From Novosphingobium fluoreni (GTDB taxonomy: Bacteria; Pseudomonadota; Alphaproteobacteria; Sphingomonadales; Sphingomonadaceae), in contig NZ_JACIDY010000001.1 of the NCBI RefSeq assembly GCF_014196615.1, positions 698,741-762,740 on the forward strand: a stretch of 64,000 nucleotides of DNA, written 5' to 3'. The position numbers and the translations under genes are program-made. Shown piece after piece: positions 53,688 to 62,290 of the stretch (position 1 is its first letter; each line of letters opens with the position of its first letter). Under the pieces are notes generated by a model. That model did no database searches. It saw nothing but the letters and a program-made list of their open reading frames with translations, and was not told the DNA's origin.

Positions 53688-54977
53688 GTGGCCAACGTAA
53701 CCGTTATCGGCGCTCAATGGGGCGATGAGGGCAAAGGCAAGATCGTGGACTGGCTGGCCAGCCGGGCCGATGCCGTCGTCCGTTTTCAAGGCGGGCATAA
53801 TGCCGGTCATACGCTGGTAGTGGGCGAGCAGGTCTACAAGCTGAGCCTGCTGCCTTCGGGCATCGTCACCGGCACGCTTTCGATCATCGGCAACGGCGTG
53901 GTCCTCGATCCCTGGGCGCTGAAGGCCGAGATTGAGAAGCTCGAAGGCCAGGGCGTCGTCATCAACACCGAGAATTTCGCCATTGCGGACAATTGCCCGC
54001 TGATCCTGCCGATCCACGGCGAACTGGACATGATGCGCGAGGCCGCCGCTGGCGCAGGCAAGATCGGCACGACCGGGCGGGGGATCGGCCCGGCTTATGA
54101 GGACAAGGTGGGCCGCCGCGCGATTCGCGTGTGCGACCTTGCCCATCTCGATCATCTGGAACCCCAGCTCGACCGTCTGTGCGCGCATCACGACGCCCTT
54201 CGCGCCGGCTTTGGCGAGCCCATGGTGGACCGGGCCAAGCTGATCGCGGCGCTAAAGGAAATCGCACCGTTCGTGCTGCAATATGCCCAGCCGGTGTGGA
54301 AGCGGCTGAAGAAGGTGCGCAAGGCCGGTGCGCGCATCCTGTTCGAAGGCGCGCAGGGCGTGCTGCTGGATGTCGATCACGGGACTTATCCCTTCGTCAC
54401 CAGTTCCAACACGGTGAGCGGCACTGCGGCCAGCGGCTCTGGTCTTGGCCCCTCCGCCACCGGGTTCGTGCTGGGCATCGTCAAGGCCTACACCACGCGG
54501 GTCGGCTCGGGTCCGTTCCCGACCGAGTTGGAGGACGCCACCGGCCAGCGCCTGGGCGAACGCGGCCATGAGTTCGGCACCGTTACCGGTCGCAAGCGCC
54601 GCTGCGGTTGGTTCGATGCGGTGCTGGTGCGCCAGTCCTGCGCGATCTCGGGCGTGACCGGCATCGCGCTGACCAAGGTCGACGTGCTGGACGGTTTCGA
54701 CACGGTGAAGATCTGCACCGGCTATCGCCTGAACGGCAAGGTGCTGGACTATTTTCCCAGCCATGCCGCCGATCAGGCCAATGTCGAACCGATCTATGAG
54801 GAAATGGACGGCTGGCCCGGCACGACTGCCGGGGCGCGGTCTTGGGCGGATCTGCCGGCGCAGGCGATCAAGTATATCCAGCGCGTGCAGGAATTGATCG
54901 AGACGCCGGTCGCGCTGGTTTCCACCAGTCCCGAGCGCGAAGACACGATCCTGGTGCGCGACCCCTTCCAGGATTGA
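53688..54977 (+). CDS. purA: Adenylosuccinate synthetase
   Basis: A 429-residue GTP-dependent enzyme joining IMP and aspartate in AMP synthesis. The phosphate loop is [20 protein letters not shown] at the N-terminus, followed by [13 protein letters not shown], and the middle shows [40 protein letters not shown] is at about residue 225. Normal length. GTG start at 53688 sits directly before the conserved opening. The L,D-transpeptidase gene begins 18 bases after its stop. Confidence 0.97.
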   Translation: MANVTVIGAQWGDEGKGKIVDWLASRADAVVRFQGGHNAGHTLVVGEQVYKLSLLPSGIVTGTLSIIGNGVVLDPWALKAEIEKLEGQGVVINTENFAIADNCPLILPIHGELDMMREAAAGAGKIGTTGRGIGPAYEDKVGRRAIRVCDLAHLDHLEPQLDRLCAHHDALRAGFGEPMVDRAKLIAALKEIAPFVLQYAQPVWKRLKKVRKAGARILFEGAQGVLLDVDHGTYPFVTSSNTVSGTAASGSGLGPSATGFVLGIVKAYTTRVGSGPFPTELEDATGQRLGERGHEFGTVTGRKRRCGWFDAVLVRQSCAISGVTGIALTKVDVLDGFDTVKICTGYRLNGKVLDYFPSHAADQANVEPIYEEMDGWPGTTAGARSWADLPAQAIKYIQRVQELIETPVALVSTSPEREDTILVRDPFQD

Positions 54978-54994
54978 TGCTAAGGCAGGGGGCG

Positions 54995-55531
54995 ATGCGA
55001 AGGCTCGTTCCCCTGCTGGTGCTGCTGACGGCCGCTTGCACCACCGCGCCGCCGACGCCGGTGGAAACCGTCACGACCGCGCCTCTTCCAGCTCTGCTCC
55101 CTCCTCGGCATGAAGCCCGCGCAGACCTGGTTCGCGTCCACAAGGCGGCGCGGGTGCTGGAAGTTTGGTCGGGCGAGACACGCTTGCTCAGCCTGGGCAG
55201 CGTACAATTGGGTCGCACGCCTGTCGGTCCCAAGCGGTTCGAGGGGGATGGACGCACGCCGGAAGGGCGCTATCGGATCGATTGGCGTAATCCTAATAGC
55301 GCCTATCACTTGTCGCTCCACGTCTCCTATCCAGACGAGGCGCAATCCGCCTATGCCCGGGCGATGGGGCGCAGCGCGGGTGGTCTGATCATGATTCATG
55401 GCCAGCCCAATGGGCTCGGGTGGCGAATGGCCGGGGATTGGACCGATGGCTGCATCGCCGTTTCGGATGCCGAGATGGAGACGCTGTGGGCCCTCGTTCC
55501 CGATGGCGCTACGGTCGAGATTCTGCCCTGA
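54995..55531 (+). CDS. L,D-transpeptidase family lipoprotein
   Basis: A 178-residue YkuD-type enzyme. It has a lipoprotein signal (LVPLLVLLTAAC, with lipid cysteine at 15) and a catalytic domain with histidine in GGLIMIHGQPNGLG and the catalytic cysteine in GDWTDGCIAVSDAEM. It forms 3-3 crosslinks or attaches proteins to peptidoglycan in the periplasm. The start at 54995 is chosen because AGGGGG precedes it; ATG at 54977 overlaps the purA stop and would put six extra residues before the signal. Confidence 0.88.
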   Translation: MRRLVPLLVLLTAACTTAPPTPVETVTTAPLPALLPPRHEARADLVRVHKAARVLEVWSGETRLLSLGSVQLGRTPVGPKRFEGDGRTPEGRYRIDWRNPNSAYHLSLHVSYPDEAQSAYARAMGRSAGGLIMIHGQPNGLGWRMAGDWTDGCIAVSDAEMETLWALVPDGATVEILP

Positions 55532-55662
55532 AACTCGGTTCATCTCTTAGGGTGTGACCGAAAGCCCGATGTTGGCAAAATCTTAACGCTCAACTCTATA
55601 ACCTCGTTAACACTTCGCCGGGGGCATGGCCAACAAGGCCGTTCGCAAACACTGGAATACCT

Positions 55663-56661
55663 ATGTACCGAAGCCCGGATTTGACAGACGAGCCAGCACG
55701 GTTGGCCGCTCTTCAGCGTCTCGCGGTGATGGATACCGCGCCCGAAGAGCCGTTCGAAAATGTCGTCGCGCTTGTGCGAACGGTGTTGAGCGTGCCGATC
55801 GCGGCGGTTTCGTTGCTGGATGCGGACCGGCAGTGGTTCAAGGCGCGCAGTGGCGTCGACGCCAGTCAGACACCCCGCGATATCTCATTCTGTACGCATG
55901 CTATCGCCCAACGCGATCCGTTGATCGTCCCCGACGCCACGAAAGACTTGCGTTTCGCGGACAATCCCTTCGTTATTGGTGATCCCAGCATCCGCAGTTA
56001 CGCCGGAGTGCCGCTGCGCACGCCCGATGGCTACAACATCGGCTCGCTCTGCGCGATCGATACGCAGGCGCGGGATTTCTCCCCCGCCGAGATCGCGATC
56101 CTCGACAAGTTCGCGCGGATCGTGGTCGACGAACTGGAATTGCGCCGCATTGCCGGACGTGATCAACTGACCGGTGTGCTGACGCGGCGTGGCTTCATCC
56201 AGAGCGCCGAGCATGAGATCGAGCGCTTTCGCCGTTACGATCGCCCGGCCAGTCTCGCGATGCTGGATATCGATCGCTTCAAGTCGATCAACGACACGTA
56301 CGGCCACCCGAGCGGCGATGTGGTGCTGCGGCAAGTGGCGATGGTGCTGGATACCGTGAAGCGCCCCAATGACGTGCTGGGCAGGCTGGGCGGTGAAGAG
56401 TTCGCCATGCTGATGCCCGAAACGGATCAGGATGCCGCTCTGGCCGCGTCTGACCGTTTCCGCGAAGCCATCGCATCGGCCCGGATCGAATCGCTATGCG
56501 GCGCACAGCTTGATGTTACGGCAAGCTTTGGGGTGGCCTCGCTCGGTCCGGCGACCGTGGATGCCGAAGCATGGCTGGCGAGTGCCGATGCGCCGCTCTA
56601 TGCCGCAAAACGCGGCGGACGGAACCGCTGCATGGCAGCAGGCTTCAACGCCACCGCATAG
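55663..56661 (+). CDS. GAF-GGDEF diguanylate cyclase
   Basis: A 332-residue cytoplasmic protein. GAF domain at about 20-155 (SLLDADRQWFKARSGVDASQ, TPRDISFCTHAI, YAGVPLRTPDGYNIGSLCAI). GGDEF at about 170-330 with active-site RLGGEEF and inhibitory RxxD (RPND) five residues before it. It makes c-di-GMP when the GAF ligand is right; the ligand is unknown. It is the second c-di-GMP gene in the window, after the MHYT protein, and both match the presence of flagellar and polysaccharide genes. It has no close partner in an operon. Confidence 0.92.
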   Translation: MYRSPDLTDEPARLAALQRLAVMDTAPEEPFENVVALVRTVLSVPIAAVSLLDADRQWFKARSGVDASQTPRDISFCTHAIAQRDPLIVPDATKDLRFADNPFVIGDPSIRSYAGVPLRTPDGYNIGSLCAIDTQARDFSPAEIAILDKFARIVVDELELRRIAGRDQLTGVLTRRGFIQSAEHEIERFRRYDRPASLAMLDIDRFKSINDTYGHPSGDVVLRQVAMVLDTVKRPNDVLGRLGGEEFAMLMPETDQDAALAASDRFREAIASARIESLCGAQLDVTASFGVASLGPATVDAEAWLASADAPLYAAKRGGRNRCMAAGFNATA

Positions 56662-56670
56662 GGCGACGGC

Positions 56671-56838
56671 TTAGAAATCTATCGCGATGCCCTTGTGCAC
56701 CCAGTCGCCATAGCGCGTGGGGGAGAGGCCGTCGGGGTCCTGCTGGTCTTTTGGGGCCTCAGGCTTGGGCGGCGGCGCGTCAGACCAGTGCGCGGGCTTG
56801 CGGAAGGTCTCTGGCCGTTTGGTGGCTCGCTGTGTCAT
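56671..56838 (-). CDS. SdhAF4-like (DUF1674) protein
   Basis: A 55-residue protein with the DUF1674/SdhAF4 signature at its end: DGLSPTRYGDWVHKGIAIDF. Members help put flavin on succinate dehydrogenase subunit A. The start ATG at 56838 gives the family length; an upstream in-frame ATG adds 12 residues. No sdh genes are nearby. It lies between two plus-strand genes and starts 56 bases from rsmB. Confidence 0.82.
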   Translation of the reverse strand: MTQRATKRPETFRKPAHWSDAPPPKPEAPKDQQDPDGLSPTRYGDWVHKGIAIDF

Positions 56839-56893
56839 GGATTTGCATGTGGGGCGGGTGGCGCCGCTTGGCAATCGGGCTTAGGGGCCACCC

Positions 56894-58126
56894 ATGGACA
56901 TTCCCGGCCTTCCGGCGCGCCGCGCCGCCCTCAACCTAATCGATGCGGTGCTACGGCGTGGAGAAACGCTGGAGCAGGCGGGCGGCTCTGCCTTGGCGCG
57001 CGTGCGGGGCGATGCCGATCGAGCGCTGGCCCGCGCCATCGCCACCGAAGTGTTGCGCTGGCGAACCGATCTGGACGCGCTGATCGACAGCGCGACTCAG
57101 CAACCTTTGCCCGACGATGCCAAGCCGCGCGCGGTGCTGGAGATCATGCTGGTGCAGGCCCTGCGGTTGGAGACGCCGCCGCATGCCGCGATCGCCACCG
57201 GGCTGCCGTTGCTGATGGGCGGACCGCGCCGGCTGGCGCATGGCGTATTCTCTACACTGATGAAGCAAGGTGTGGCTCTGCCCGAAGCGCCCACGCTGCC
57301 GCCGCAGGTGCAGGAACGCTGGGGCGCACGAGCCGCGTCGATCGCCCGAGGCCTGGCTGAACCGCCGCCGCTGGACCTCAGCCTGCGCGATCCTGCCGAG
57401 ACGGCGCACTGGGTCGAGCGACTGGGCGGGCTTTCGCTCGCGCCCGGCCATGTCCGCCTGCCACGCGGCGCGGCGATCGACAGCTTGCCTGGTTATCGCG
57501 AAGGTGCGTGGTGGGTGCAGGATTTCGCGGCCAGTCTTCCCGTGCGCCTGCTGGGGACGGGCGAGGGTCGCCGTGCCTTGGATCTTTGCGCTGCGCCGGG
57601 CGGAAAGACGCTGCAGCTTGCCGCCGCCGGTTGGGACGTTACCGCTCTGGACGTCAGCAAGCGCAGGCTGGAGCGGCTGCGCGACAATCAGGATCGCACC
57701 GGCTTGTCAGCCACGATCGTCACGGCCGATGCCCGCACGTGGGAGCCGGAAGCGCAGTTCGACGCGATCCTGCTGGACGCGCCGTGCACCGCCACGGGCA
57801 CGTGCCGTCGCAACCCGGACGTCCTTCACCGTGTCGGATCTAGGCAGATCGGCGAGATGGCGGAGTTGCAGGCTGCATTGGCCGAACGCGCCTCGACCTG
57901 GCTCGCGCCGGGTGGAAGGCTGATCTACGCCGTCTGCTCGCTGGAACCGGAAGAGGGCGAGGATCAGGCGGCGCGGATCGGTCTGACACGCGATCCGATC
58001 GCGGCGGGCGAGGTGCCGGAGTTGCTCACGCCGGATGACAGCGGCTGGTTGCGGACCGACCCCGGAATGCTGGCGGAGCAGGGCGGGCTGGACGGGTTCT
58101 TTATCGGGCGCTGGCGCAAGGAGTGA
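56894..58126 (+). CDS. rsmB: 16S rRNA (cytosine-967) methyltransferase, RsmB type
   Basis: A 410-residue RNA m5C methyltransferase. The N-terminal third is NusB-like (RAALNLIDAVLRRGETLEQA). The SAM site is ALDLCAAPGGKTLQLAAAGW, motif IV has the catalytic-region cysteine in ILLDAPCTATGTCRRNPD and motif VI the second cysteine in YAVCSLEPEEGEDQ. All motifs are present. It is monocistronic with a palindromic repeat and a hairpin after the stop. Confidence 0.93.
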   Translation: MDIPGLPARRAALNLIDAVLRRGETLEQAGGSALARVRGDADRALARAIATEVLRWRTDLDALIDSATQQPLPDDAKPRAVLEIMLVQALRLETPPHAAIATGLPLLMGGPRRLAHGVFSTLMKQGVALPEAPTLPPQVQERWGARAASIARGLAEPPPLDLSLRDPAETAHWVERLGGLSLAPGHVRLPRGAAIDSLPGYREGAWWVQDFAASLPVRLLGTGEGRRALDLCAAPGGKTLQLAAAGWDVTALDVSKRRLERLRDNQDRTGLSATIVTADARTWEPEAQFDAILLDAPCTATGTCRRNPDVLHRVGSRQIGEMAELQAALAERASTWLAPGGRLIYAVCSLEPEEGEDQAARIGLTRDPIAAGEVPELLTPDDSGWLRTDPGMLAEQGGLDGFFIGRWRKE

Positions 58127-58156
58127 TTGGCTAGGGAGCTAAGATTTCGACTTCCC

Positions 58157-58228
58157 CGTTCGTGTCGAGCTTAGCCGAGACACGGCAGTGCGGGGATCAC
58201 GTGTCTCGACTACGCTCGACATGAACGG
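58157..58228. repeat. Second copy of the palindromic intergenic repeat
   Basis: Left arm 58157-58184 begins CCGTTCGTGTCGAG and right arm 58201-58228 ends CTCGACATGAACGG, with a few mismatches between arms. It matches the repeat at 1637-1711. It too lies between convergent genes (rsmB and msrA). Confidence 0.85.
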
Positions 58229-58293
58229 AGCGGAGGGTGTGTCCCAATGTTATTCCGAAACCAACTCGGGGTGACACCGGGCTCCCATAAAGT

Positions 58294-58319
58294 GGGGCGG
58301 GAAAAGCCGAACCCGCCCC
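58294..58319. terminator. Hairpin terminator between rsmB and msrA
   Basis: GGGGCGGG (58294-58301) and CCCGCCCC (58312-58319) form a perfect eight-base stem with a ten-base loop, seven bases beyond the msrA stop. On the minus strand it is followed by ACTTTAT, a poor T run. Confidence 0.6.
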
Positions 58320-58326
58320 GCAATTC

Positions 58327-58866
58327 TCAGGCTTTTACTTTTGCCTGAAAGCTCTTGCGCAGCTTCATCAGCTTGGGCGGGATCACCGCCAGGCAATAGG
58401 GGTTGCGCTGACCTTCGCCGTCCCAATACTCCTGGTGATAGTCCTCGGCCGGATACCACTGCGCCGGCCCTTCGATGGTGGTCACAACCCGGCCGCCATG
58501 CTCTTCGTTGGCGCGGGCGATCGCCGCTTCCGCCTCGGCACGCTGATCATCGTCCAGGGGAAAGATCGCGGAGCGATACTGCGTGCCTACGTCGTTGCCC
58601 TGGCGGTTCAACTGCGTCGGGTCATGCGTGCCCAGGAATACGTCGAAAATCTCGGCGAGGGAGATCGCTGCCGGATCGAACACCACCTTGATCGCCTCGG
58701 CATGGCCGGTCGTCCCCGAGCAAACCTGCTTGTAGGTGGGATCGGGCACGCTACCCCCGATGTAGCCGCTTTCCACCGACTGCACGCCCACCACGTCACG
58801 AAAAACCGCTTCTGTGCACCAGAAGCACCCGCCTGCCACTATTGCCGTTTCCATGTGGTCTATCAT
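58327..58866 (-). CDS. msrA: Peptide methionine sulfoxide reductase MsrA
   Basis: A 179-residue repair enzyme reducing methionine-S-sulfoxide. The catalytic motif GGCFWCTEAVF is at the N-terminus, followed by SGYIGGSVPDPTYKQVCSGT, and EVFDVFLGTHDPTQLNRQG-type text (EIFDVFLGTHDPTQLNRQGN). The resolving cysteine probably lies at the end (NPYCLAV). Either ATG at 58866 or 58854 could be the start. The secreted methyltransferase gene diverges from it, so the space of about 100 bases holds both promoters. Confidence 0.95.
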   Translation of the reverse strand: MIDHMETAIVAGGCFWCTEAVFRDVVGVQSVESGYIGGSVPDPTYKQVCSGTTGHAEAIKVVFDPAAISLAEIFDVFLGTHDPTQLNRQGNDVGTQYRSAIFPLDDDQRAEAEAAIARANEEHGGRVVTTIEGPAQWYPAEDYHQEYWDGEGQRNPYCLAVIPPKLMKLRKSFQAKVKA

Positions 58867-58970
58867 CCCGTCATAAATCTTTGTGGATCGCTAGATAGGC
58901 ATCGCGGTGGTGCTTGCCATCTCCCCTTGGGCCAGTAGGTTCGCGCCATTCAATACGAGGAGATTTGCCG

Positions 58971-59825
58971 ATGCGCCGCTTCCTGCTTTCGCTTGCGACC
59001 GGCATGGGTCTTCTGGCCGTTCCTGCCGGCGGCAAGCCTGCACCAAGCCCGGCTGCGACTTGCAACGGCTGTGAGGCGCTGCTGGAACTTGCCGCCGCCA
59101 ATCCGAAGCGGGAGAAGGATCGCGCTCGCGACGCGGCCCGTCATCCGGTGGAGACAATGGCGTTCTTCGGGGTGCGCCCGGATATGAAAGTGGGCGAATA
59201 TGCCCCGGGCGGAGAGTGGTACTCGCGCTTCCTGGGGCTGTATCTTGGCAAGCAGGGCAAGCTGGTGGGCCTGTTCTTCAACCCTGACGCGCCGGCCTAC
59301 GATGCGAAGATGCGTTCCGGCATTGCCGCCGGCGTCGCAAAATATCCGCAGGACGTGGCGGGCTTCACCGGCTTTCCCGCCGGCAACTTTTCGGCGATGA
59401 CGTTGAAGGATGTGCCGGCAGACCAAAAGGGCACCTTCGATCGCATCCTGATCCCGCGCATGCTGCACAACATGCTGCAATGGAACAATGCGGACAGCGA
59501 ACTGAAGGCGATGCGCGAATTGCTGAAGCACGATGGCATGATCGGCATCGAACAGCATCGCGCCAAGGCTGATGCGCCCTTTGCCTATGCCGATGGATCG
59601 AACGGGTATCTGCGGCAGGCGGACGTGATCCGCTTGATGGAGCTGAACGGCTTCGAACTTGTCCGCGCGTCAGAGATCAACGCCAATCCCAAGGATAGCG
59701 CCAATTGGCCCGAAGGCGTCTGGACCCTCCCGCCCACTCTGGCGTTGAAGGATCAGGATCGCGCAAAGTACCAGGCGATTGGCGAAAGCGATCGGATGAC
59801 CTTGCTGTTTCGCAAACGCCCCTAA
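58971..59825 (+). CDS. Exported methyltransferase-fold protein
   Basis: A 284-residue protein with a signal peptide (MRRFLLSLATGMGLLAVPAG) and a class I methyltransferase-like fold: PVETMAFFGVRPDMKVGEYA, then PGGEWYSRFL in place of the usual glycine-rich SAM loop, FDRILIPRMLHNML, and LLKHDGMIGIEQHRA. It starts at the ATG at 58971 after GAGGAG. The signal peptide puts it in the periplasm, where SAM is not expected, and the first SAM motif is altered, so enzymatic activity is open. Similar exported proteins are known in proteobacteria but their function is not settled. Confidence 0.72.
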   Translation: MRRFLLSLATGMGLLAVPAGGKPAPSPAATCNGCEALLELAAANPKREKDRARDAARHPVETMAFFGVRPDMKVGEYAPGGEWYSRFLGLYLGKQGKLVGLFFNPDAPAYDAKMRSGIAAGVAKYPQDVAGFTGFPAGNFSAMTLKDVPADQKGTFDRILIPRMLHNMLQWNNADSELKAMRELLKHDGMIGIEQHRAKADAPFAYADGSNGYLRQADVIRLMELNGFELVRASEINANPKDSANWPEGVWTLPPTLALKDQDRAKYQAIGESDRMTLLFRKRP

Positions 59826-59837
59826 TATCAGCGCGCC

Positions 59838-60689
59838 ATGACCAATATCACCGTCGCCACCCTGCAGCTCGCCCTCAATTCCACCGATGAGGGCCAAAAT
59901 ATCGCCGCCGTTTCCGCCTTGGTGGAAGAGGCGGCGGGGCAGGGCGCGCAGATCATCCTGCCGCCCGAGCTGTTCTCCGGCCCCTACTTCTGCAAGGTGG
60001 AAGAAGAGGAGCTGTTCGCGCTCGCCCGGCCGACGGCGCAGCATCCCTCGGTCATGGCGATGCAAAAGGTGGCGGCGAAGCTGAAGGTGGCGATCCCAAC
60101 CAGCTTCTTCGAACGCGACGGGCACCATTATTACAATACGCTGGCGATGATCGACCCGCACGGCGAGATCATGGGCACCTATCGCAAGAGCCATATTCCT
60201 GACGGGCCGGGTTACGAGGAGAAGTATTACTTCCGCCCCGGCAACGATGGTTTCAAGGTTTGGGATCTGTTCGGCACCCGGATCGGCGTGGGCATCTGCT
60301 GGGACCAATGGTATCCCGAATGCGCGCGGGTGATGGCGCTGATGGGTGCGGAACTGCTGTTCTACCCCACGGCGATCGGTTCCGAGCCTTACGATGTCAG
60401 CCTTGATACCAGCCGCATGTGGCGCCGCGCGATGCTGGGCCATGCGGTTTCAAACTGCATGCCGGTGATCGCCGCCAACCGCATCGGCGTGGAGGATGGC
60501 CAGGCGTTCTACGGCCATTCCTTCATTACCGACGAATGGGGCGATTTCCTGGGCGAATTCGGGCGCGATGAAACCGGCGTGCTGACCGCTGAGATCGATC
60601 TGGCACGCGCTGCCAAGCACCGGGCGGGCATGGGCTTTTTTCGCGATCGGCGGCCGCAGCTTTACACCCGTATCGCGCAGGACATCTGA
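59838..60689 (+). CDS. aguB: N-carbamoylputrescine amidase
   Basis: A 283-residue nitrilase-family hydrolase for the agmatine route to putrescine. The catalytic triad is present: glutamate in ILPPELFSGPYF, lysine in YRKSHIPDGPGYEEKYYF, cysteine in VGICWDQWYPECARVM. The sequence of the lysine loop and GFKVWDLFGTRIGV favour AguB over other nitrilases. An agmatine deiminase gene, its usual partner, is not in this window. It follows the methyltransferase-like gene by 12 bases and is followed by folK after seven. Confidence 0.9.
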   Translation: MTNITVATLQLALNSTDEGQNIAAVSALVEEAAGQGAQIILPPELFSGPYFCKVEEEELFALARPTAQHPSVMAMQKVAAKLKVAIPTSFFERDGHHYYNTLAMIDPHGEIMGTYRKSHIPDGPGYEEKYYFRPGNDGFKVWDLFGTRIGVGICWDQWYPECARVMALMGAELLFYPTAIGSEPYDVSLDTSRMWRRAMLGHAVSNCMPVIAANRIGVEDGQAFYGHSFITDEWGDFLGEFGRDETGVLTAEIDLARAAKHRAGMGFFRDRRPQLYTRIAQDI

Positions 60690-60696
60690 GGCGGCG

Positions 60697-61233
60697 ATGG
60701 CCCGGCATCGCTACCTGATCGCGCTGGGCTCCAACATGCGCCACCCGCGCCACGGTGCGCCCGAGGCTGTCCTGCGCGCCGCATTCAAGGCCCTCGATCG
60801 CAAGCGACTGACGTTGGAGGCCGCCTCACGCATCATCGCGTCGGCCCCCCATGGCCCTTCGCGGCGCCGCTATGCCAATGCGGTCGCCATTGTCCACACC
60901 CGTCTGCGGCCACCGCGCCTGCTGCGCCGCCTGCAACGACTGGAGGCACGCTTCGGCCGCCGCCCGGGCGGTATGGCCTGGGGTGCGCGCGTGCTCGACC
61001 TTGATATCGTGCTGTGGAGCGGCGGAGCTTTCGCCCAGGAAGATCTGGTTATCCCCCACCCGTTGTTCCGCACGCGGGACTTTGTGCTGCGGCCTGCTGT
61101 CCAAATTGCAGGCAAGTGGCGCGATCCGTTGAGCGGCCTGACCCTAAACCACCTCAACGCCCGCTTGACCCGACCGCGCCCCGCCCTTAGGGCACACCCA
61201 TCCCGCACCCAGCCGCGGCACGGGGGCCCATAG
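60697..61233 (+). CDS. folK: HPPK, 2-amino-4-hydroxy-6-hydroxymethyldihydropteridine pyrophosphokinase
   Basis: A 178-residue folate enzyme. Motifs: YLIALGSNMRHPRHGAPEA at the start, YANAVAIVHTRLRPPRLLRR in the middle, and the pterin/ATP signature WGARVLDLDIVLWSGG with VIPHPLFRTRDFVLRPAVQI. Basic residues are plentiful. The C-terminal tail of about 25 residues is weakly conserved and its coding ends inside tRNA-Lys: the stop TAG lies at 61231-61233, in the D-arm region, with ten bases shared. It follows aguB by seven bases. Confidence 0.92.
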   Translation: MARHRYLIALGSNMRHPRHGAPEAVLRAAFKALDRKRLTLEAASRIIASAPHGPSRRRYANAVAIVHTRLRPPRLLRRLQRLEARFGRRPGGMAWGARVLDLDIVLWSGGAFAQEDLVIPHPLFRTRDFVLRPAVQIAGKWRDPLSGLTLNHLNARLTRPRPALRAHPSRTQPRHGGP

Positions 61234-61299
61234 CTCAGTCGGTAGAGCAACTGACTTTTAATCAGTAGGTCGCTGGTTCGAACCCAGCTGGGCTCACCA
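61224..61299 (+). tRNA. tRNA-Lys (TTT)
   Basis: Acceptor GGGCCCA pairs with TGGGCTC (one G-U), D-arm TAGCTCAGTCGGTAGAGCA, anticodon loop CTTTTAA (TTT), T-arm GGTTCGAACCC and encoded CCA ending at 61299. The first ten bases overlap the end of folK. The tRNA borders the mobile-element stretch to its right. Confidence 0.95.
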
Positions 61300-61441
61300 T
61301 ATTGTTTTCATTCCGAAAAATGCGTTTCGGCATGAGCCAGTTTAGCTGGGCTAAAGCTTGGCCAGTAAGCACCGGGTAACAACGTGAGCGTTTTCAGTGG
61401 CGGTCAGCCATCGGGCTCAATCCTTCCGGCCTGGGAGCTAA

Positions 61442-62106
61442 AGACCCGCAAAAACCGATAGCGTATAGATGGCGATGATGATTCATTGATGTGGCGCGAT
61501 CACGGAGGCCAGTCATGGATTCCAAGTCCCTGTTCAGTTTGACCGATCACCTTGAGGAATTGAGCAAGGAGGGCGATCCGCTTGAGGCTTTGCAGGAGAC
61601 GGTGGATTTTGAGTATTTCCGGGCATGGCTGGTCGAAGGGCTTGGTTATGGCGACGGAGCCAAAGGCGGGCGCCCACCCTTCGATCCGGTGATGATGTTC
61701 AAGGCCCTGATCCTGCAGGCGCAGCATAATCTGTCAGACGCCCGGATGGAGTTCATGATCCGCGATCGGCTGAGTTGGCTGCGGTTTCTGGGACTGTCGC
61801 TTGGAGACCGGACGCCGGATGAGAACACGATCCGGCATTTTCGCAATCGCCTGACTGAGACGGGAACGCTCAAGCGGGTGATGAAGGCCTTTGATTGGCA
61901 ACTCCAGAAGAAGGGCTACATTCCAATGTCCGGGCAACGAACGCCGGGAATGCAGGGGCTGACTCTGTCGGCAAGCCGGCCAAACCGGCGAAATCAACGC
62001 CCGGCATCATGGAAATCGGTCCGAACGATGCCTTTGATGCGTCCCGAAGCCTCGACGTCATCAAACCAGCCCGCTTCGCCAGAAACTACCCGGTTTTTGC
62101 GGGTCT
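61442..62106 (+). mobile_element. Degenerate IS5-type element with inverted-repeat ends
   Basis: AGACCCGCAAAAACCG (61442-61457) is found inverted at 62091-62106, with AGCT three bases beyond on both sides, a pattern of insertion-sequence ends. The interior has an IS5-family transposase whose second half is missing and replaced by unrelated sequence, so the 665-base unit looks like an internally deleted element. The exact ends and target duplication cannot be read. Confidence 0.55.
61515..61937 (+). pseudogene. IS5-family transposase, N-terminal remnant
   Basis: About 141 residues match the start of an IS5-type transposase: LFSLTDHLEELSKEGDPLEA, GGRPPFDPVMMFKALILQAQ, LSWLRFLGLSLGDRTPDENT, IRHFRNRLTETGTLKRVMKA. 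The first DDE aspartate region is present near the PDENTI motif. After GYIPMSGQ (ending at 61937) the family would go on with the catalytic DDE core; the frame stays open to 62174 but is non-homologous Pro/Arg/Ser-rich sequence. The protein must be inactive. ATG at 61515 is the probable start. Confidence 0.8.
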
Positions 62107-62290
62107 CCAGCTGGCGCATGGGTGAGGTCAGCCACTCCCCAAGACCAGACGTATCGATCGCTGATTCTCGTTGACTGTGCTGCAATCACTTGAAAAGAGT
62201 AGCGAAGTTGAAAGCGTGGCCTCGAAGCCAGCTTCACCTCCACGGATCACACGAGTGAATTGGGGAATGATCAATCTGAGGGGTAATTAG

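Noticed and set aside
53380..53700. 106-residue plus-strand frame before purA
   Set aside because: Composition is random-like, no ribosome site, overlaps the purA start.
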